Source: Varroa destructor (taxonomy: Eukaryota > Arthropoda > Arachnida > Mesostigmata > Varroidae). Taken from it: a DNA stretch of 64,000 nt. The stretch's first letter is position 1, and the number at the start of each line of letters is the position of its first letter. Location of the stretch: the NCBI RefSeq assembly GCF_002443255.2, contig NW_019211456.1:28951341-29015340 (forward strand). Direction: 5' to 3'. Below are positions 45,741 through 58,500 of the stretch, in pieces. Below the pieces are notes generated by a model. That model searched no databases and was not told the DNA's origin. It saw nothing but the letters and a program-made list of their open reading frames with translations. A program made the translations under genes and the position numbers.

Positions 45741-48700
45741 TAATTAGTATATGTACTATAATAACGAGCATAGGATTTTCAGTTGAATGAAGTCCATGCC
45801 ATTACCGTCGACAGTTCTTTACTGTCATTTCTGCTACGACTTGAAGTTCAGACAATGGGAGATAGCAATTCCGAACAGCATTTCATTGCACAACCTGAAC
45901 AACACGCCTAATTTGATATAGAGATTATAGAATATGCTACAATAATCGACATATGTAAATTTCGTTTCGCGCTAGAACCTAACTGTGCGAAATAGCGCTT
46001 GACGACAACACTGAACCTAAAACTCGAAACGTATGCATACGTGTATATATATATATATATAGCATTGATTTAGTCGGCTTGTTTTAATGAGAAAAGTCCA
46101 CGATCGAAACCTCAGACCATGGTACAAGTCATTTTTAAGCTTAAAAGTTCGAAAATGTCTCTGATTGTTTGAATCGATGCACCGGCAGACGATACCGGCG
46201 AGTTAGAAATCCGCCTTTAGTCCCCTTGACGCTATGTTTCTGAACGAAGAACATGAATCAAAGTAGTTGTGCTAGAGGTGCCGGTGCGCCCTACAAGCAG
46301 ATTTGCTCATCCATATAAAATGCGATATATTCAACTGTTTATAAACAATCCGATATGGAATGGCGATCATTGTCTGATTTCAGTATTTAGTATATCACCA
46401 ATAGTCAATAGCCTCAACCACTGCCATTGTTTCGCCTAGCTTTCGAATATATCTCTTTTTCTATTAAATCAAAGCGCAAATACCTATGGACTCAAGACAT
46501 AACGTTCCACGGTAGAAACGTCATTAGCGTTAACTTATTATAAGTAATGTAAATAGTATATATGCAAGCGCAATTAGTACCTGCTGAATGTCATAATAAA
46601 CAAGCGCGGCCCGTGCAAAATTCGAAAGGCTAGCTTTTTAAACGTGCCTACTCAATGAACGATGAATCAAGTGTGCGTGACAGCTGTCGTGAGCCATGTC
46701 GCAAAAATAAAGCACAAATCCCACTTCGCTTTGCATATGCCCAGCCCTGGCGCTTGGGAAGACCTGTACATAGGCTCTGCGGAAGGCTCCAGCAACGCCC
46801 AAAAGACCAAAGGAAAAACACATAGGGAAAACGTATTCTGATTTGACGTTATGTATCACTTGACATACTATAGAAACACTTAAAGGCTATTGCATAAGAA
46901 GGCAGTGGTCAAATATGATGTTGAATGTTTGGTTTGTAAGTAAAAAATAGAGCAATTTTTCATGCTTAAGAACAAATGTGCATGTCAAGATGGTCAGGTT
47001 TATTATCGAAAAAAAAGCAACGTACAATTACGAATTTTTCCACTGCAGATTTGTCATGCTTACACAGACTACTGTTACCAAGTAATTTGATGTAATAGTT
47101 ACCTTTAAAATATATAGTGGCTGTTCTATTAATAAAGAAATAAATAAACGTATTTAGAGTACAATTGTTGTGTTACACGCCCTATCATGGGTCAGACATG
47201 ACTAAACAACGGTGCTGGTTCTGAATTTCCGAAAATAGAGCAGACGGAAAGTAGAGAGCGCAACAAGCGGGAGGGCAAGAGGAAGAAAGGAATCATAACG
47301 TTCCTGTACCTTCATAATGTAGTCCTGCTTTGCGTTAAGTGCTGACAACTATATTAGGCGGCGTTCGAAACTGCGAAAGGACAGCTGGCGTACCGTGAAC
47401 TTTACCCTAAGAATAAATGGATCAGTTACACTCATCTAGTCATTTAATTAAGATAGCTCCTATGCAGACCTATCAGAAGCCCTTCAAGTAGTTCACCACT
47501 CCAAACTACATTCAAGTTCAGTTATTTGAAACAATAAGTAAAGTGGCTTATAATTAAAATGCGTGCGATAAGCTCCTTCGTCATTTACGCTGGATAGGTG
47601 ATTGTACCTCTGAGAGTTCTATGTCTGGTGCTGGCGCTAAGCACGGCTTCAAACCGTTCGCTTTCAGCACGAAACGAAATATGCCTGGCTTCGAACTTGG
47701 AGCATTACGTATACCTAAACATAGTAGGTAAACGCGCTACCACTGCAAGAGCATGAGCACGAGTTCTTTAAGCTTGCTGTGAGCCAGGCGCGTGCAATCG
47801 TGGGCCCAGTAAGATCATACGGCGGACAGCATTTCAGACACTACCAAGACTGATACCATGCCGCGTGGCTGATAGTAACAACTGGTATACCACTAGGCCA
47901 TGCGCACGTTAATGATTACGTGTTCAGAGGAAAAGCAAGTTATCAATTTAAGTTCTACTATGGCATGTCATCACTTATTTACCTTAAGGTAGGGTCAGCT
48001 TCACCGTTCTACAGACGGCTGACTCTTGTGCACTTCGCAGAAACTTGCTTTGCGACTGAACTTAGTAGACAAATAGGTTTCAACGCGACTATGTGATCGT
48101 CGACTGGGTGTCAAAGTAACGTTTGTATTCTTCTTCGTCTCGACCTTTTTCTTTCACCTGTGTGGGAATAGCCCCGTGGATTTGAATTTCTGACAAGGAA
48201 AAGTGCTGTACTTTGCAAGAAGAACGCGCAATGCTTGAAGCGAATAAATAATCGATTGCGGATCGTAAAACACACAGTATCCATATTTCATCACACGACA
48301 AAATGACGACCCCATCGAATAAGCAAGGGTGCTATTGAGGCGTATATGTCAGGCTATGATAGCAGCTTGTGCGTTTATGTACGGAGTTAGCGAATAGGCT
48401 TGCCCCTATTCGGACACGTTCCGCTTATTTGCTAAAGCGTTATAACGACAGATGGGTACGAGCTCCCGTATGTAGACAAACTACGTATGGATAATGCTAA
48501 ATCGTTGAAAATACCACTTGCACAATTGTCTGAGCCTGAAAATCGTATTCCTCATTGAAAGCAAACGCAAAAAAAATGTATGCAATTTTCAAACGATTCC
48601 TTTAATCAATATTTTTTGGCGATCCCTGCGTTGACGGGGCCACCCTCCTGTTTGCTGAAGCAGTCAGTAGTGCATAACTCAATGAATATAGTCATATACT

Positions 48701-50160
48701 TTTTACTACTAACATGTTTCAATGGTCCCGTCTGGAATTGTCCAAATAGTTCGATTCTGTTCCTTCTTCTATCCTGTGTTTACCGTAATGAGTATCAGAT
48801 GCGTAAGAAGTTTCATTTTTATTAAACCGATGATAGGTAGCCAGATGCATATTGTGTTAAATATGATCATTGGTCTTTTGTGTTTAACCCGAAAATGGAA
48901 CAGTGGTCACGCACTTTTCGAGGGTATCTCTTCCCGTTTGGAACCGGTGAGAATTTCTTCTCTTCTTTGCTCGCATTGATCCAACTTGATGATGGTTTTC
49001 CGCTGGGATTGGCCGTACCCACTAAGTAGCTAGAAGCGATGGAAATGGGAAGACCAAGCTTAATTTTTCTGTTCCCCTGAGAATAGGAAATCGTTTGCGC
49101 TAAACGCAATATACGCAGTGCATATAGCGAAAAGCATAACAGATACTTCTCTGTCTCTAGTAACTATTTCTGATACAACCGCAGGAACAGTTTTGTGTAA
49201 TATAAAATAAGCTAGTGGAAAAATATAAGGTATATCAAAGACCTACCAAGACCCAAATTTACTCAGAGCCTGTTTAAGAGATGTGGTTTTTCGGAGCCTA
49301 TCATTTTGAAGTCCGAGTCCGACTTAGATTTTTGTACATCACTTGTGGTGTCTACATCTCGTAAATGCATTGCAGAAGCGGCGCATCTCATAGCCACCTT
49401 TTTTTGTGAGAAAAAATAATAACATTTAAACATAAGTTTATAACGGCGCTTTTGCGCATTGTACTTCATTTCCTCCTTTTTCGATATTGGAAATAGGCCA
49501 CTTAAAATGGTTAGGACAATCTGTTGATCTCAGGTTTGAGATGTTGCAGCTAAATCATGGCTGTAATGGACAATTTTGTTTACTATAGATCCATCCCTAA
49601 TTAGTATGTTATATATTTAACCAGTATTATTACAACTGGCATGTGTCTAACGTCATTACCACAGCCTATCAAGGCTAAAAGTGCACGGTAAGGTATCGAG
49701 ATTCCAGCTTGAAATATGGGCTCATATAGTTTACAGTTTCTTTTACTGAATGGCACAAACCTCTTGAGACGCGCCATACCCTAGGGGCGAATTTTGGAGG
49801 AGGCGCATCGTTGCCTAGGCCATATAAATGATAAGCACTGAAGTGGCGTAGGTCGCACGACTTACCCGTCAGAATACACTAATGTGTATCTAGCTCATCC
49901 TGAAGAAAAACACTTGGTTGCTTGTATATTTTATGTCAGCTTTTAACTTGGCCATACGAGAAACTCGAATTGCAGACTAGAAACTACCTGCTTAATTATG
50001 TAATAATTAGACTACCAAATGACCAAGACGTTCCTACCGCGGTCGATTTTTTTTCGGTTACATTTTGGATTTCGGTAGATTTGGTTGTTGCTAATCAGTG
50101 TACAGCATATGTCAGTACGGTAATGTTACGGTATTTCGTAACATTGTATGAAGGTTTGAA
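45741..50160. other. AT-rich stretch, no gene seen
   Basis: Contains a (TA)9 microsatellite (46044-46061) directly after the 14-bp palindrome ACGTATGCATACGT (46029-46042), and a 9-bp inverted repeat AATGTTACG / CGTAACATT that lies at its end (50122-50145). Frames are short and unremarkable. Confidence 0.45.
46029..46061. repeat. 14-bp palindrome followed by (TA)9
   Basis: ACGTATGCATACGT (46029-46042), then G, then nine TA units (46044-46061). Alternating purine-pyrimidine sequence of this kind melts easily and can form cruciform or Z-like structures. Confidence 0.8.
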
Positions 50161-50520
50161 CGTCGTATGGAATGTGCCCCGTCCTTTTGTTCCACCGGTG
50201 TTATCTTGCCTTTGCAGACCTTGCCAAGGGGCCTGAAGCGGTTCGAAGTGACTCCACAGGGCCCGCGGCACTGGCGGAGGAACCTTGCCAGGCCACCGAT
50301 TTTGCCTTAGAGGAATGGAGCTGGAGCTGCGAGTTGAATAGGACAGCGATTGTAGGTCGCAGCACGCTACTCTTGCAACGGTAGCAGCAGCTAAAGGCTA
50401 GCAGGGAATAACGTAGTATCTCCCCGTCCCCGTTATGAGGAGAGTGAGAAGCTGACTCGAGCGCAACGGAGAAAAGGCGATGCGTGGAAATGAGGGGGAG
50501 TCTTAGGGAAGCAATAAATA
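50161..50520 (+). pseudogene. Possible retroelement relic in a GC-rich island
   Basis: The + strand frame 50172-50384 (70 codons) contains AVRSDSTGPAALAEEPCQAT. DNA at 50250-50262 matches 22415-22427 at 10 of 13 bases (both encode DSTG). DNA at 50375-50395 matches 22520-22540 at 19 of 21 bases. The two matches lie in the same order and 125 versus 105 bp apart, which suggests two decayed copies of one element. CAG-type composition bias could produce part of this. Confidence 0.22.
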
Positions 50521-51700
50521 ATAAGCACAGAAAGCAACCAGGCTATTTGTATAGAACTTATTGCAGTCTTTAAAATGGTGGCCATTGATTATGGCCCTGG
50601 GGAAGATCGTAATTCAACGGCACAGAATCGAGGAAAGATATCGTCTAGCCTCAGATCACCTCTTTTGCGTCTGTTTCGTTGCACTATACGTAGTACATAA
50701 GTAGAATTTTATTGTGCTCACTGCCTTTCGCACAAGTTACCTACAAGTTGGCTGTTCAATTAGCTTTATGCCGTATAGATTATAGAATGTACTTGTACCT
50801 TTTTTGTTTGAGAATAATCGAGGCGTACTGAAAACAACACTGTTGTTCTTCTAATCAATATTTGCCGTGGTATAGTGAGTGGATAGTATTGCAAATATTC
50901 TGAATTCGCTCAAAGTGTGCAGGCTAGTAGACACTGAAAAGCGTGTTGATGTGAGTGCCCTTACATATCAGCTTTGCCGACAACGATTCTGTATGGCAGG
51001 CTATTAGCCACGTAATCCGCGCTAAACTGATAAATAATTGGATGGGAGTTGTAACAAAATTGAGGTCGAGGGAGTCCAGGATCGAAACGGAGTGAGGAGC
51101 TGATAACATATTAATGATGGCGTACATCATCAAAACTATGCCCCCACTTGGGCAAGAAGGAGTAATCCGTGGGAGGTCGTTCGAAGGTCGGATCAACACA
51201 AATAATCTCTAAAACGATCAGTACGGTAATCGCTGAATCCATCGCAGTGGACGGGGCCCATACATTCGTTTAAATGAAATAGAATAATCTAGAATCGCGG
51301 ATAGGCGCATGAGTTCATTTAACTTGTGGGGAATAGTGCATGGAAGTGCAGGAACAGCGAAAAATAGGTGACATGGATGTTTCGAGCAACAGCGAACGCT
51401 GTTCTATTAAGGTAGTTGAACAATAAAATGCCTTTAATTCCTCAATTTCTGTTAGCCCGAATCTCTATCCGATTGACAGTCTTCCCTCTTCTTGCCGCTT
51501 ATGCGTGTACCGTTTAGCTATCCTAATCTGAAACTGGAGTAGTTTCGCAAATTGCCATAATCTAAAATACATTTCATGCCGACTAGTAAGAAAAACACAA
51601 ACAGATTCTTCCTAACTATGACTGCAGGGGCATCGAAGAGCTCTCTGCTCTTCAATACTCCTATTTATTGAAGGGTCCAGCCCTCAGTGGTGTCAGAACA
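50521..51700. other. Non-coding stretch, no gene seen
   Basis: AT-rich, with one unremarkable 91-codon minus-strand frame at 50924-51199. Confidence 0.4.
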
Positions 51701-53350
51701 TTTTACATGTTCAAGCGAAGATCACCAATTGTCGTCGAAAGGGGACCGCAGCCTCGTAAAGCTTTCTTCGGTAGTACTTCCGCCAGTAGTGCACCATCGT
51801 CAGAACTAGTACGTTCGTGAACGGAAAGTGGGCATCATTTGGGAAAAGGTTTCCCCCCCGAGTCAGCTTACATCAGGAACTACGGAAAAGGCAACGCTCT
51901 ATAGACGGCCGTAGGCGTGGCTCGTTTAATAGCAACAAAAATTCAGCGCTCCTATTTTTTGTTCAACGTGATAACGTCGTTCTGCCCTTTGTGAGCTCGC
52001 AACAGAGAGTTGGATGTTACAGAACGGGCCTAGCTTAGCGGTTGATTCAGGCTAATCTCGCTGAATTTCTCTGCCTGGGGGTGTTTCATACAGAAGAACG
52101 CATTCGATAGCTGCCTCAGTGTGGCTATGTTACTGCCATCAAAGCGCGATCAATCATCGCCCCCATATGCACGGCGATTCCTTATGAAACATCCCACAAC
52201 ATTTTCACAAGAAGCATTGCGACGGTTATGGTGAGGTTGTGAGAACAACCAAATGATACAGCAGTGTAGATTATTATTACTATTATAAGATGATCTAGGT
52301 TAGGTTTACGAACATTGGAGCACCAATATAGCATAATGTGTACCGTAATTTGTACTTATCATTGAGTACTATTGGTGTTTGCTGCGTGCGAAGTACACAT
52401 CGAATATTCGTTGTCGTGTCGTCGTATTCGTTTTGCCAAAAAAAAACCGCATGAAAAATATATTTTTTTTATAGATGTACAGTTATCTCAAGATACTTAT
52501 TATTCCTAAGATAATTTATTAATAAAGAAGGGTAAAAAATTAGTAGAACTTGAAACAATAAAAAAAACGCTTTATCGTTATGGCACCAATCACTATGTAA
52601 AATACAGGATTGGATTGGATGAATAGTCGTTACCTTTGCGACACTGCTCACCGCCCAATCAGGTTGCGGCATCTATAGACGTGACACCAATTCAAATCAT
52701 TATAAAAGCAGGTATTCTACATGAAATTGGTTTCGGTCTCTGAAATCGCTAAACGTTATATTGGCAGATGTAAGATCTAGCATTAAAAGCTTTGGTTATG
52801 GCCTGATTCCAAACGTTCGTAAGATCTAAACATATTGGAGAAATTTGATTGTGGCTGTATTCGAAATAGGAAAAACTTTCAACCTACGAGCTCAGATAGT
52901 CTTTGTGTCTAAGGAATATTGATGCCATTTCGCTATATTACATCAAAGGTCAATCCATTTTGCTTTTTATATATTAGCGCGTATTGTGCCCTGTCCAGGC
53001 TGGATGATAACATTCCACCTACTGCGTTCATTCAAAAGTCTACCTTCACAGTCGTCTTATGATGGGTATCAATGTAAGCTTTCGACGAAGATGTCTGTCT
53101 TCCATTAGTTAGCGTCAACCTGCAGGAAAACCAAAAATAATAATGTTGAACTTCGCAAAATTTCATTTAAGGCTCCCTCCGAGTTGGCCTGTGAAATTTA
53201 TTGGGCTGTTTTACCTGAGCTGATCTTAACTACTGCACTCTTGGCTCACGCAGATCGTGCCTATTACGCCGTAAGCATATGGCAGGTTTCTGAATTAGCC
53301 AGAAAAAAATCTAAATCGAGCGAAATTAGGTAAATGTGTTTTAATTTATT
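51701..53350. other. Small GC-richer patch then AT-rich, no gene seen
   Basis: The 51700-52210 part holds a 73-codon hydrophilic frame (51817-52038) with a C8 run near 51851-51860 and no known domain. From 52210 on it is AT-rich, with A9 near 52438-52446 and a T8 run near 52462-52470. Confidence 0.4.
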
Positions 53351-53790
53351 TGCTAAACTTTATCTAAGATGTAGCTCGCATCTTTACGCGTAGGCCAAGC
53401 AAAAACGGCTCCCGCAGACCTACATTTCGCAGCATAAATGGGGAGATGCCTATCGCTTTACACCGAAAAACCATCGATGGTAACGGATGAGAGCCGACGG
53501 CGGAAGTCGAGCGAATGAGAGTGGCCGGTTGGCGAAGCCAGCCTGCCTGTAGCGCGTTGAACATGATGCTCAGCCATTGGACTTGAAGTGGATCGTGAGC
53601 TTGTTTGGGTCGGATAGGCAGGCTGCAGCGGTACAAGGGAAGGGCAGGCGAAACGGGGCACTCTCACGTCTGGCAACTTAGAGATGATGGTTGCGCGATA
53701 GTTGAACTGTCTAGAGGTATGGCGGCATGGCTGTGCTATTAGGTTGGATGGTGCCTTAGCAAGGAAGAAGTTAATCAGGCAGACAGCCAG

Positions 53791-54345
53791 CTAACCAAGG
53801 GAGCTGATGAGATCGATCCATTGTATCGGGGAACTGCTACCCTGCGTTGTAAGATTAAGGCAGGATATTAACACCAGGAGACGATGCAGTGGGCCGCCAG
53901 AACACTGCGAGTTAGGCCGGGCAAGATCATGGGGGTCCACGTTAAAGCTGACGTAGTTCGAGGCAAAGAGTAGCACGCATAAGTAAGTGGTTGCTGGCGC
54001 AGCAGATACCCGCATATATGCTTGAGTGGCGGCAATGGCGGAAGCAAAAGTGTTACGATGATGTCGTTTCGACTCGTTGCTCCCGGTTGGTATGGTAGGT
54101 GAACCTAGAAAAGTAGAAAAGCTGACATCGGTTCGTAGCAAACACAGAAGATATATATATGTATATATATAATGTTGTATACGACTAGTAAGACTCCGTA
54201 AGTGAAGGTGGCAAGGCGTAGAACAGGTAGACCAAATCGATTGGGTCGTTTTTATTTCGATAGTGAGAGGGGAAACCGATCTTGCTCGTTTTGACTTCGT
54301 ATGGGGTGATTCTACACGGGGAAATATGAGTTGGAACCGAGTCAA
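53791..54345 (-). CDS. Doubtful 184-codon minus-strand frame
   Basis: Opens at a TTG and includes a translated TA microsatellite (YIYTYIYLL). The product is Ser/Thr/Leu/Arg-rich without a recognised domain. It is one of four consecutive minus-strand frames across 53.36-55.55 kb. The TTG start and the microsatellite argue against a real gene. Confidence 0.08.
   Translation of the reverse strand: MTRFQLIFPRVESPHTKSKRARSVSPLTIEIKTTQSIWSTCSTPCHLHLRSLTSRIQHYIYTYIYLLCLLRTDVSFSTFLGSPTIPTGSNESKRHHRNTFASAIAATQAYMRVSAAPATTYLCVLLFASNYVSFNVDPHDLARPNSQCSGGPLHRLLVLISCLNLTTQGSSSPIQWIDLISSLG
54151..54171. repeat. (AT)5-G-(TA)n microsatellite
   Basis: Five AT units, one G, then about five TA units. Confidence 0.85.
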
Positions 54346-54720
54346 ACGCTGACGAAAACCGATTTAGTTCTCACATTAGTTGATTTATTTTCAAACAACG
54401 GTAATTTTTGTTACATTTCAAAATCTTCCAGTTTTACTTGCCTGATATTAAAAAAAAAACACAAGAATATTGTATCTCTAAATCGAATTTTTATCACTGG
54501 AAAAAACGTCTTCTGTATAATTATAGTTTTACTGAAAAAGCTACCACAAACCGTCCTCATAATATCGTGTCACAGACCGAAGGAAATCCTCGTAATTTCA
54601 ATTTTTTCTGTTTGACTTGCTTGTTTTCCCTGATATAGGCTCGACTCGCTTTACATCTTGCCACAAGCTATGATCCGATGAGGCAGGGTATTGTCAAAAG
54701 AAAACGAATTGTTCTTTTAT

Positions 54721-55308
54721 TTATTTATTTTTAATCACTAATACATCGACGGCTTTCTCTATTGTTAGAGATACCTCCATGTGTTCCAGTGTCCCCGGGA
54801 GGAAGCCAACGACGCAGAACAGCGCAGTGGTTATCGGTGCCTCCATTACGGTGTTTTGACGACTGAAATAACAACATGCACCACGTCTTTTTAACTCCCA
54901 GCGGTCAGTCATTTTTAATGGGTGACGCACACTTCCATATAACCATTCATTCCGCTTACCTCTACGGTCGTTAGCCGCCTCCCGGTCGACCTCGGTCACA
55001 AACCAAACAGGCTGTTCATATAGTGACCCTTTCGGGTTTCGTTTAATCCGATAATATAGCGGATATAGTGCATTGGCATTTATGGTCTTCATGCGATGTG
55101 CGGCGGTACCAGTAAGAACAAAAGAAGGCAAAAGAGAAAGATGACGGTAGGTGTGTATTGCCTGATGAAGTATAGCCAAATGGAGGTTGATTTGACCTAC
55201 AGTACGCTCTTGGAGATGGGCCGACCTTTCGTCGCTATACAGACTTGTCAATGCATATGCGTATCCTCTTCCTCCATGTCCCGTATCGCCTACCGTAAAT
55301 AAATACAC
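54721..55308 (-). CDS. 195-codon minus-strand frame, unknown product
   Basis: Runs from GTG 55308 to TAA at 54721. The first ATG is at residue 73, so an ATG-started product would be 123 residues. It is mixed and globular in composition: LYPLYYRIKRNPKGSLYEQP near residues 81-100, a basic stretch around RRGKRNEWLYGSVRHPLKM, and near the end a hydrophobic segment (APITTALFCVVGFLPG). It overlaps the end of the next frame upstream (55290-55553), which stops at a TAG only 18 bp inside; a single frameshift would join the two into about 280 codons. Third-position bias is absent. No family recognised. Possibly a decayed gene or retroelement piece, possibly chance. Confidence 0.15.
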   Translation of the reverse strand: MYLFTVGDTGHGGRGYAYALTSLYSDERSAHLQERTVGQINLHLAILHQAIHTYRHLSLLPSFVLTGTAAHRMKTINANALYPLYYRIKRNPKGSLYEQPVWFVTEVDREAANDRRGKRNEWLYGSVRHPLKMTDRWELKRRGACCYFSRQNTVMEAPITTALFCVVGFLPGTLEHMEVSLTIEKAVDVLVIKNK

Positions 55309-55553
55309 GGAAGACCCGCAGTAGCGGCAGCGGCGGCGTTAATGGTCGCAAGTTGACAGCGCGCCAACGTAAGCAGCGACGGTCCTACGTGCATGGTTGA
55401 GTACAGTGACGCATGCATCACCAATACCAACACGCCAGTAACAGTAGTATTCAGTGGCTGACGTTCATCCATACAGCAAAAGCAGTTTGGTTCAGGCGGC
55501 GGCCGTAGCAGCGACGTGAGTTTAAGCTGCCTGCCTGCCTGCCCTCCGGGCAT
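55290..55553 (-). CDS. 87-codon minus-strand frame, unknown product
   Basis: Starts at ATG 55553 within a (CTGC)4 repeat. It contains PPPEPNCFCCMDER and a hydrophobic segment (TTVTGVLVLVMHASLY) that could be a membrane span, then an Ala-rich stretch. It ends at a TAG that overlaps the start of the 54721-55308 frame in another register. It could be the 5' part of the same broken coding region. No domain recognised. Confidence 0.1.
   Translation of the reverse strand: MPGGQAGRQLKLTSLLRPPPEPNCFCCMDERQPLNTTVTGVLVLVMHASLYSTMHVGPSLLTLARCQLATINAAAAATAGLPCIYLR
55527..55542. repeat. (CTGC)4 tetranucleotide repeat
   Basis: Four CTGC units on the + strand, followed by CCTCC. Confidence 0.8.
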
Positions 55554-58500
55554 TCCAGTATCGTACGGTGTACACGAACATTAAGCCACACCAGTGACGA
55601 CGCCGGCCAAAGCCTCCCGAATCCCGCCGCCGGCAGAAGCAGGGAGCAGCTCGTCGGCTGCTATGAAGGTTGGTTGTCGTTAGTTTATATGACAATGATC
55701 ATCAGCGCCGCCGAGAGAAGTCGAGAGGATGTAGCTTCAGCTTTTCCTGAAGCGCTCGCCTTTGTCCTCGTTCTCGCTGTCCCTACCCAACCTTAAAGAA
55801 GATCCCTGTGGACTTCGTTGCTGTTACTACGGTCCCACGGCCATTGCTGCTAGTAACAGATACGGCAGGGATGATGGTGTTTGCTGCTCATCAGCTAAAA
55901 GCATATAGGAATTGCTCCCGATGACGCTCATCTTACGAACGACGAGATCAAGAACAGTTAGAAATCAACGGAATCGGACGAAAATGCGCTTTGACGAGCC
56001 TTGGCTCTAAGACAGAATTAAACGCTATAAAGATTGCATCAGCTGGTGGATTAGATATTACGAGTTTACTGATGTGTCTACTTAGCTTAGATGCGGCCGC
56101 GCTAAAAGTAAACGCTGCAACGGGAGCACAGGATATTTTGGAATGAGAAAACCCATTAGTAATCATGTACATATAATATTTTCATTGTATATTCGTCTTA
56201 AACATCTAGCTTAAGTAGGCGTACATGCGCTACGATTAGCCCACTCCTGTCACCGTGATATGTGGCACCTTAGTGAAGAAACCCAAATTTTCCTTTAGTT
56301 TCACAAGCAGTACAAAGATCTTCTTACTATAGTTACGTGATTCTCCGCCCCAAAGATCTTTGGAGTTCGATTCGTTGCGATAGCTATTTAGCTTAAAAAA
56401 ATGATCGACCAATGTGTATACCAATAGATAAGATACCGATACATAAATTGTAATGAAGACCACTTCCGCGTATCCTCTATCTCCCAATAAGGCATAGTTT
56501 ATGACGCTGCTCATGAAACGCTTAGGCAAAATCTAAGCGTCAATCATGTCCCCGTTGTGGAGAAAAATACGTTTTCGATGTCAGGCAAGGTCAGATCTTG
56601 TGCCACGGCGTCGTCAGCTCGGAGTCGCGTCGAGCTATCGAGTGTTAAAACAGAAACATCATCTTGATCGCGTCAAGCGAACACGTTGAACATCATTAGC
56701 AAAGCAGGAGACGAGCGAAGCAGTAGGTCGTGCTCACGGGAGACAAATCAAGGCAAGCCAGCAAGAAAATATCAACTTCTTCAGGAATGTCTGATTGGTG
56801 CCCTTGAAAAATTGGACAGACTTGTCGAGTGTATACGGAGGACGACGCTAGAGACACGGGAACAGTTTCCTTTTCTATTTTACGAATCAGTGACGCACCT
56901 AATATGACAGGCGGATAGATTATGCCGACTAGTTTTTGGGTAACTGAATATAGAAAAAACGTTGAGGTATACATTGTGCGGGCACAGTAGGTGATACGGT
57001 CATCGTCATTCTACTTAGAGCTATAGTAGAAACCCCACTTCAATCAACAGCAGCGATATGAAGTTCGTCTATAAATGCGGTGCTTGTTTTTATCGACATG
57101 GAAGTCCTATATATGAGATTGACATAGTTTTTTTCTTAATCTTGCGGGGAAAGGCTGTTTTTGAATAAGTTTCCTTCCTTCTCGACTTGTAGGTTTAAGC
57201 TCCGTGGATTGCTGTAGCTAATTATGAAATCTCAATAGCAGAAATCACTTAGGGTAAATTTGTCCGGTTTCTCGTTAGGTGGTTCCTTCCCTAGATGTCA
57301 CTTCGCGCCAGGTCAAAGCCTGCTGACCATTTTTCTTTCTAGTTGAAACCCGTCACTTCTCGGCCACCTATAGAATAAATATTGAAACTAAAAACAACTC
57401 TTATCTCAGCATAGATAACATGTATGTGATTTCTAATACCACTGTTACTATAACACATCATACCTACCAACATGTAACAGAATGCTATCTATCGGTTTTT
57501 TGATCTCGTTTTGCCGGTTCTACAACCAGACTTAACAGAACATACATTGTTAATGTCTATATTCAGTACAATATAGTTGTAACGGAAAATTGCAGATGCG
57601 TCTTGAGAAGTTACAAATCTAGCGGTACTCATTTCAATTGAAATCCGAAGAACAGACAGATGCCTGCGTTATTGTCATTGAGCTATAAGGTGGATAGTAA
57701 CGCCAGTCGCTCTCGTAGTCCTGGAACTAGTCAAAATACCATACAGCCGTCTACCTAGAGGTAAGGTCAGAATGTTCCCTGTGCAATTCCAATTAGCAAA
57801 GCCTCAATTTTTAAAAAAATCATTTTGATATTCTTAAACACATTCAACTAAATCTATAACATAAACAGAAACAATACCAAGTGCGCATGATTAATCTCTT
57901 ACGCGGGTTATAGAGTACAGTAGACAAAGTCGTATGGTGTTTTTTGTAACTGTTCATACTTTAGTTTTCTTCATTTTGTCAGACAAGCAGACGTTTATGC
58001 GTGTGGTGCATTATAGGCCAAAACACCCGCAGTACTGCAACACGCATCAGACGACAGTATTTGCATTCGGACTAGTTTTCCGTCACAAAATAACGAGCTA
58101 GGATGTTGTGTGAGCTTAGAAAAGGTTCGTAGGAAGTGCAATTAGGTAGCACCTTGAGATCTATGTGTTTGCCACATAAGAGGGAAAAAATGACGAGACA
58201 TTTTTTTAGTCCAACTTCTGCCCATTCCAAATGTATCGAAGAGTTGGGTCGGGTCAAAGCTGCTTCATGGTTTCCGAAGCAACAAGACAGTAATATATCG
58301 GTATCTCGACATCACGCGACAGGCACGAACCCATCGCAGTAAACTCAATGAGAATGATTTTATACAGTGCCGAATAAAAAGAACATTGTAAATCGTACAA
58401 AACGCTTCTAGCTTGATGTACCTAAATGGTACTTTTGTCGAATCAGCTAGCTCCGCTCACTACTGACTTAGAACCTGGACCGAGTCAGACGACACGAAGA

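Noticed and set aside
50122..50145. 9-bp inverted repeat AATGTTACG / CGTAACATT with a 6-nt loop
   Set aside because: Several of this length are expected by chance; no supporting context.
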